NCBI RefSeq assembly: GCF_021483235.1
Contig: NZ_JAKEEC010000016.1
Location: 31,516 to 95,515, forward strand
Origin: Arthrobacter alkaliphilus
Lineage (GTDB): Bacteria > Actinomycetota > Actinomycetes > Actinomycetales > Micrococcaceae
Direction: 5' to 3'
DNA: 64,000 nt
In this document: positions 59,735 to 64,000 of the stretch, piece by piece
How the letters are laid out: each line of letters starts with the position of its first letter
Numbering within the stretch: the stretch's first letter is position 1
Position numbers and translations under genes: made by a program
The notes under the pieces: model-generated
The model's database searches: none
What the model was told of the DNA's origin: nothing
What the model saw: only the letters and a program-made list of their open reading frames with translations

Positions 59735-60457
59735 ATGGTGATTCAGACCACTTTGAAAGCAGGACAGGCAGTGGCAGCAGATTCCTCCACCCGGACGGTT
59801 GAAAGGGCATTGGCCCTACTGAGCGCAGTCTGCACGGATGGCTCCATCAGCTTGAGCGACGCCGCACGCGTGGTTGACTTGTCGGCCAGCACGGCCCTCC
59901 GGCTCCTCCGTACCTTGGAGGGAAGCGGATTCGTCACGCGGGATCCCGGTGGAAACTTCCGGCCAGGTGCCAGCGTCATCCAACTGGGAGCCCTCGCATT
60001 GGGTCAGGAATCGCTTGTATCCCTCTGCACGCCGCACATGAAGTGGCTCGTGGCCCAGACGGGTGAGTCCTGCTATTTGAGCATTCCCGGTCCCGGGGAA
60101 ACCGGAATCTACATCGCCATTGTCGAAGGAACCCGCTCTGTACGGCACACCAGCTGGGTCGGCAGGAGCATCCCGCTGGAAGGATCCGCAGCAGGCAAGG
60201 TCCTCACCGGCGGACAGAACGAACGCGGCTTCGCCATTGTGCGAAGCGGCGTAGAAGACGACATCACCGCAGTCGCCGCCCCGATCGTGATCGGCGGCAG
60301 GACCGTCGCGGCCCTCAGCATCGTAGTACCGAGCTACCGCTTGGACGAGGCAAAGGCCCAGACGTTTGGCGAAGAACTGGTGAGGGTAGCTGACAGCATC
60401 CTCACCGAACCTTCTGAAAACCATGAAGTGCCCCAGGAAAGCATGGAAAAGAAATGA
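59735..60457 (+). CDS. IclR-family regulator of the hut locus
   Basis: This 240-aa regulator has an N-terminal winged HTH (TVERALALLSAVCTDGSISL, SDAARVVDLSASTALRLLRT; about 20-75) and a C-terminal IclR effector domain (WLVAQTGESCYLSIPGPGET, GRSIPLEGSAAGKVLTG, AVAAPIVIGGRTVAALSIVV). The ATG at 59735 has no convincing ribosome-binding site and follows an operator-like element by 4 nt; GTG 59771 with AGGACAGG upstream is a reasonable alternative. It is ATGA-coupled to the transporter ATPase gene and divergent from the M20/hutF pair, so it probably controls both in response to histidine, urocanate or a derivative. Confidence 0.85.
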   Translation: MVIQTTLKAGQAVAADSSTRTVERALALLSAVCTDGSISLSDAARVVDLSASTALRLLRTLEGSGFVTRDPGGNFRPGASVIQLGALALGQESLVSLCTPHMKWLVAQTGESCYLSIPGPGETGIYIAIVEGTRSVRHTSWVGRSIPLEGSAAGKVLTGGQNERGFAIVRSGVEDDITAVAAPIVIGGRTVAALSIVVPSYRLDEAKAQTFGEELVRVADSILTEPSENHEVPQESMEKK

Positions 60458-61560
60458 TCAAGTTCGAAAATGTCACGAAGGCGTACCCGGACGGGACAGT
60501 CGCCGTCGACGGCCTCAACCTCGAGGCACCGACGGGCAAGCTGACCATCTTGGTCGGGCCGTCCGGCTGTGGCAAGACCACCTCCCTAAGAATGATCAAC
60601 CGCCTCATCGAGCCCACCAGCGGCACTATCTATCTCGACGACAAACCCACCTCCGGCATGGACGCAGCGTTGCTCCGCCTCCGGATCGGCTACGTCATCC
60701 AGCACGCCGGCCTCTTCCCGCACCGCACCATCGTGGACAACGTGGCAACCATGCCCGTACTGCTTGGCGAAAGCCGGCAAGGAGCGCGCAAGAAGGCCCT
60801 CGAACTCATGGAGCGGGTAGGCCTTCCGGCGAGCTTCGCCAAGCGTTACCCCTGGCAGCTGTCCGGTGGCCAGCAGCAGCGCGTGGGCGTGGCCCGCGCA
60901 CTGGCTTCGGACCCCGCCTTCATGCTGATGGACGAACCCTTCAGCGCCGTAGACCCCGTGGTCCGTGCGCAACTTCAGGACGAATTCCTCCGGCTGCAGC
61001 GTGAGATCGGCAAAACCATCATCATGGTCACCCACGACATCGACGAAGCGCTCAAATTGGGCGACCAGGTCGCCGTAATGCGGGTCGGCGGCAAGCTCGC
61101 GCAGATGGCCACGCCGTCAGAGCTACTGACTGCCCCCGCCGACGAATTCGTCGCCGACTTCGTGGGCCGCGACCGCGGCTACCGTTCCCTTGGCTTCGCC
61201 AACGCAGCCGGCACAGTGACGCTGACTGAAGAAGCCTGCGTTACGCTCGGCACGTCCGCGGTCGAGGCGCAAAGCAAGGCAACCGGCGCATGGGTGCTGG
61301 TGGTCGATGGGAACCGGAAGCCCCTCGGCTGGGCACAACCCGATCTCATCAACGGCGAACTCAAGCGGGAACACCTGAACCTCAGCGGGACCTCCGCGTC
61401 GTCGTCGGGCACCATGCGCCAGTTGCTCGACGCCGCACTGTCCTCACCAAGCCGTCGCGGCGTCGTCGTCGACAGCAACGGCGAGCTCATCGGCACCGTC
61501 ACCGCGAGCGACGTCGTCAAGGCGATCGAGGCTGAGCCACATTTGGAGACGGCGCGATGA
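60454..61560 (+). CDS. Betaine-family (QAT) ABC importer ATPase with CBS domain
   Basis: This 368-aa protein resembles OpuCA/ProV: Walker A GPSGCGKTT, signature QLSGGQQQR, Walker B MLMDEPFSAVDPVVR, switch His THDIDEA. The C-terminal region has a CBS module (GVVVDSNGELIGTVTASDVV). Relatives import glycine betaine or choline; a related system in a rhizobial hut operon (HutXWV) imports histidine as well. Given its location in the hut locus, histidine or a histidine betaine is the best guess. ATGA overlaps tie it to the IclR gene and to the first permease. Confidence 0.9.
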   Translation: MIKFENVTKAYPDGTVAVDGLNLEAPTGKLTILVGPSGCGKTTSLRMINRLIEPTSGTIYLDDKPTSGMDAALLRLRIGYVIQHAGLFPHRTIVDNVATMPVLLGESRQGARKKALELMERVGLPASFAKRYPWQLSGGQQQRVGVARALASDPAFMLMDEPFSAVDPVVRAQLQDEFLRLQREIGKTIIMVTHDIDEALKLGDQVAVMRVGGKLAQMATPSELLTAPADEFVADFVGRDRGYRSLGFANAAGTVTLTEEACVTLGTSAVEAQSKATGAWVLVVDGNRKPLGWAQPDLINGELKREHLNLSGTSASSSGTMRQLLDAALSSPSRRGVVVDSNGELIGTVTASDVVKAIEAEPHLETAR

Positions 61561-62207
61561 ACTTTGAATGGCTCGGCCGCCAGTTCGACAACATCGTCTT
61601 CCTCCTCGGGTGGCACGTGTTGCTTGCCGTCGCTCCCCTCATCCTTGGCTTGCTGATCGCGCTGCCACTTGGCTGGTGGGCACACCGGAGCCGCCGGATC
61701 TACCCGCTGTTGGTAGGTGTCGCCGGGCTCCTTTACACAGTCCCGTCCTTGGCGCTGTTTGTCCTGTTGCCCTTGGTCCTTGGCACCAAGATCCTGGATC
61801 CGCTCAACATCGTGGCCGCCCTGACCATCTATACCGTCGCGCTGCTGGTCCGCGTGGTCGCCGACGCCCTGGATTCCGTCCCCGAGGACACCGTCCAGGC
61901 CGCCAAAGCCATGGGTTACCGCGGCTACCAGAGCCTGGTGAAAGTGGAATTGCCGGTCGGCGTCCCCGTCATCAGTGCAGGGCTCCGCGTAGCAGCGGTA
62001 TCCAACGTGAGCCTCGTTTCCGTCGCGGCCCTGCTGGGTATTCCCCAGCTGGGTTCGCTCTTCACGCAGGGCTTCCAGCTCCGCTTCCTCACTCCGATCA
62101 TCGCCGGCATCCTCCTCTGCGTCATCCTGGCCCTGATCCTTGACGGACTGATCATCCTCCTCAACCGTTGGATGACGCCGTGGACCCCCAAGGTGGTGGC
62201 ATCATGA
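61557..62207 (+). CDS. QAT-family ABC importer permease 1
   Basis: This 216-aa permease has about five or six transmembrane helices (VFLLGWHVLLAVAPLILGLL, YPLLVGVAGLLYTVPSLALF, ITPI-type IIAGILLCVILALILDGLII). The coupling loop is VQAAKAMGYRGYQSLVKVEL. The length and order match OpuCB. It is linked by ATGA to the ATPase (61557-61560) and to permease 2 (62204-62207). Confidence 0.9.
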   Translation: MNFEWLGRQFDNIVFLLGWHVLLAVAPLILGLLIALPLGWWAHRSRRIYPLLVGVAGLLYTVPSLALFVLLPLVLGTKILDPLNIVAALTIYTVALLVRVVADALDSVPEDTVQAAKAMGYRGYQSLVKVELPVGVPVISAGLRVAAVSNVSLVSVAALLGIPQLGSLFTQGFQLRFLTPIIAGILLCVILALILDGLIILLNRWMTPWTPKVVAS

Positions 62208-62932
62208 TCAACTACTTGCTCAATCCCGCACACTGGACCGGCTCGGACGGGATCCCCGCGCTGATCGGGGAACACCTGCTCTACTCCCTCATCGCCCTCG
62301 CGGTCGCAGCCATCATCGCGATTCCGCTTGGCATCTACATTGGAGTCACGGGCAAGGGCGTCTTCATGATTGCCGGCTTGGCGAACGCACTCCGCGCACT
62401 CCCCAGCGTGGGCTTACTTATCCTTTTGGTCCTGCTGATCTCCCCCTCGTTCCCGTCCAAAATGGGCTACATCCTGCCAAGCCTCATCGTCCTGGTGCTC
62501 CTCGCGGTCCCGCCCATCCTGACCAACACCTACGCCGGTGTCCGCGCGGTGGATGCTGCCGCCGTCGACGCCGCCCGGGGCATGGGCTTCCGCACCATGA
62601 AGATCCTTACCGACGTCCAGCTCCCTTGCTCGCTTCCGCTGGTACTGTCCGGTATCCGCAGCGCATTGCTGCAGATCATTTCGACGGCGACCATCGCCGC
62701 GTACATCTCGCTCGGCGGCCTCGGACGGCTGCTTATCGACGGCAAAGCCCAGAACGATTACAGCCAGATGGTCGCCGGCGCCGTGCTGGTCGCGCTACTG
62801 GCCCTGGTCTTCGACCAGTTGCTCGCCTTCATTACCCGCAGGGTCGTCTCACCCGGACTGACCAGGCGCACCCTCAAGACGGCCGTTACCCCCGCTGCAG
62901 CGGACGTCGTCACCACCCCCGTCGCCGCCTAG
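62204..62932 (+). CDS. QAT-family ABC importer permease 2
   Basis: This 242-aa protein, OpuCD-like, has about six helices (LLYSLIALAVAAIIAIPLGI, ANALRALPSVGLLILLVLLI, SLIVLVLLAVPPILTNTYAG). The coupling loop is VDAARGMGFRTMKILTDVQL. ATG 62204 overlaps the stop of permease 1; a longer frame from 62168 lies within permease 1. The chain ends in a Thr/Ala/Val-rich cytosolic tail. Confidence 0.9.
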   Translation: MINYLLNPAHWTGSDGIPALIGEHLLYSLIALAVAAIIAIPLGIYIGVTGKGVFMIAGLANALRALPSVGLLILLVLLISPSFPSKMGYILPSLIVLVLLAVPPILTNTYAGVRAVDAAAVDAARGMGFRTMKILTDVQLPCSLPLVLSGIRSALLQIISTATIAAYISLGGLGRLLIDGKAQNDYSQMVAGAVLVALLALVFDQLLAFITRRVVSPGLTRRTLKTAVTPAAADVVTTPVAA

Positions 62933-63013
62933 GCAACTCCCCTCCACACCCCCACCTGGCCACCGCATGCCCTGCGACGGCCATCCCCGACAGACATCCC
63001 AGAGAGAATCGAC

Positions 63014-63925
63014 ATGAAAAAGTTCCTTACCGGCCTCACCCTTGCCGCGGCAACAGCCCTGGCCCTCAGTGCCTGCGGTGGAGACCCCATGAGCACCTCG
63101 AACAACGCCGCCGCCGCGGGTTCCTCCGACAGCATCATCGTCGGCTCCGCGGACTTCCCCGAGAGCCAACTCATCGCCAAGATCTATGCCGAGGCCCTCA
63201 AGGCCAAGGGCGTCAAGGTCACCGAGAAGCCGAGCATCGGCAGCCGCGAAGTCACCATCCCGGCACTCAAGGACGGCTCGATCGACCTCATGCCCGAATA
63301 CGGCGGAGCCCTCCTGCAGTACCTCGACGCGTCAACCAAGGCGGTCACCCCCGATGAAGTCACCAAAGAACTGAGCACCAAGATCCCCTCCGGCCTGATC
63401 CAGCTGACAGCGTCCCAGGCACAGGACAAGGACGTCCTGGCCGTCAAGAAGGAGACCGCGGACAAGTACAACCTCAAGTCCATCAGCGACCTGCAGCCCG
63501 TGGCCAAGGACCTCGTCCTGGGTGGCCCGCCGGAGTGGAAGACCCGCATTAACGGCGTCGCCGGCCTGAAGTCCGTCTACAACCTCGACTTCAAAGACTT
63601 CTCAGCGCTCGACGCCGGTGGTCCGCTGACGCTGAACGCCCTCCTTTCCGGCCAGGTACAGGTCGCCGACCTCTTCAGCACCGATCCGGCGATCGCCGCC
63701 AACAACCTGGTTGCCCTCGAAGACAACAAGAACCTCTTCCTCTCCGAAAACATCGTGCCCCTCATCAACCAGAAGAAGTCCACGGACACGGTCAAGAGCG
63801 TCCTGGACAAAGTCTCCGCGGCGCTGACCACTGCCGAGCTGATCCAGATGAACGGCAGGACCGCGAAATTCGAGGACATGGGACAAATCGCCCAGGACTG
63901 GCTCAAGTCCAAGAACCTGGCGTAG
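63014..63925 (+). CDS. QAT-family substrate-binding lipoprotein
   Basis: This 303-aa solute receptor of the OpuCC type has a lipoprotein signal (MKKFLTGLTLAAATALALSAC) and mature motifs IIVGSADFPESQLIAKIYAE, VTIPALKDGSIDLMPEYGGA, and VADLFSTDPAIAANNLVALE; the YGG and late blocks line the ligand pocket. Whether the pocket holds an aromatic cage for quaternary ammonium or fits histidine cannot be judged from this reading. AGAGAG lies upstream of the ATG. The gene lies 81 nt after permease 2 and 25 nt before the probable hutU. Confidence 0.88.
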   Translation: MKKFLTGLTLAAATALALSACGGDPMSTSNNAAAAGSSDSIIVGSADFPESQLIAKIYAEALKAKGVKVTEKPSIGSREVTIPALKDGSIDLMPEYGGALLQYLDASTKAVTPDEVTKELSTKIPSGLIQLTASQAQDKDVLAVKKETADKYNLKSISDLQPVAKDLVLGGPPEWKTRINGVAGLKSVYNLDFKDFSALDAGGPLTLNALLSGQVQVADLFSTDPAIAANNLVALEDNKNLFLSENIVPLINQKKSTDTVKSVLDKVSAALTTAELIQMNGRTAKFEDMGQIAQDWLKSKNLA

Positions 63926-63950
63926 TCCGCACGGAATTTTAGGAGTAACG

Positions 63951-64000
63951 ATGAAAGCCGATTTCACTACCGGAGCTCGTCCGGTCAAGGCCGCGCGCGG
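63951..64000 (+). CDS. hutU: Probable urocanate hydratase, first codons only (3' end outside window)
   Basis: Only 16 complete codons are visible: MKADFTTGARPVKAAR, with TAGGAG (63939-63944) upstream. The GARPVKAARG type of opening resembles the beginning of actinobacterial urocanate hydratases (ARPVRAPRG and similar). Together with hutF next door this makes hutU the best guess, but so short a piece cannot prove it. Urocanate hydratase converts urocanate to imidazolonepropionate, the second step of histidine breakdown. Confidence 0.6.
   Translation, partial: MKADFTTGARPVKAAR

Overview
The window is high-GC DNA with dense, mostly leaderless operons, frequent GTG starts and ATGA/GTGA start-stop overlaps. 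Protein families such as DUF4193, DUF2630, DUF222-HNH, CYTH-CHAD and the mycobacterial-type GH15 enzyme point to an actinobacterium, most likely Arthrobacter or a close relative in the Micrococcaceae. This is inferred from gene content, not from an rRNA gene. No rRNA, tRNA, CRISPR array, prophage or insertion sequence was seen.

Layout. 1-14 kb: the 3' end of allE (ureidoglycine aminohydrolase), a broken serine-hydrolase gene, a lipoprotein SGNH hydrolase, an MprF-like membrane aminoacyltransferase, a GH15/adenylate kinase pair, a threonine dehydratase-family enzyme, a class A PBP and a secreted phosphodiesterase. 14-22 kb: a possible ribbon-helix-helix regulator with upstream tandem repeats, CYTH-CHAD, DUF4193, a MarR/membrane protein/SDR unit with a clear operator, DUF222-HNH, DUF1992 and DUF2630. 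21.7-28.6 kb: a TRAP transporter (DctP plus fused DctQM), a 3-hydroxyisobutyrate dehydrogenase-type enzyme, a reductoisomerase-like (DRL-type) SAF-domain oxidoreductase, a LacI regulator with a perfect palindromic operator, and a monooxygenase-like protein. This looks like an acid-sugar catabolic locus. 28.6-32.6 kb: Nudix, NTF2-like and VOC proteins and a short UvrA-like ABC ATPase.

32.6-40.7 kb: a FCD-type GntR regulator, a split transketolase, an MFS transporter, a TIM-barrel isomerase, an SDR, a DhaK-DhaL kinase and an RpiB isomerase. Matching TGTTAACAGT operators lie at the two intergenic control regions. This reads as a pathway from a four-carbon polyol or ketose, or a branched pentose, through a ketose phosphate to erythrose 4-phosphate or triose phosphate. 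40.7-47.7 kb: a 5'-truncated DJ-1/PfpI gene, a structured intergenic region, a DUF559-type gene split by one in-frame stop, a heterodimeric ABC exporter and an alpha/beta hydrolase. 47.9-56.8 kb: a stand-alone HATPase protein, then an RpiR regulator followed by a UgpC-type ABC importer interleaved with a tyrosine-phosphatase-like protein and two metallophosphoesterases (the second frameshifted). This is a candidate phosphoester scavenging system. 57-64 kb: a hut (histidine) locus: hutF plus an AllC-family M20 hydrolase on the minus strand, and an IclR regulator, a betaine-family (QAT) ABC importer and the first codons of a probable hutU on the plus strand.

Four genes carry clear lesions: a +1 frameshift near 1168, a 5' truncation before 40752, an in-frame stop at 42411 and a -1 frameshift near 56178. 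Two copies of an approximately 95-nt inverted-repeat element (41981 and 56831) share arms and spacing and look like a dispersed intergenic family.
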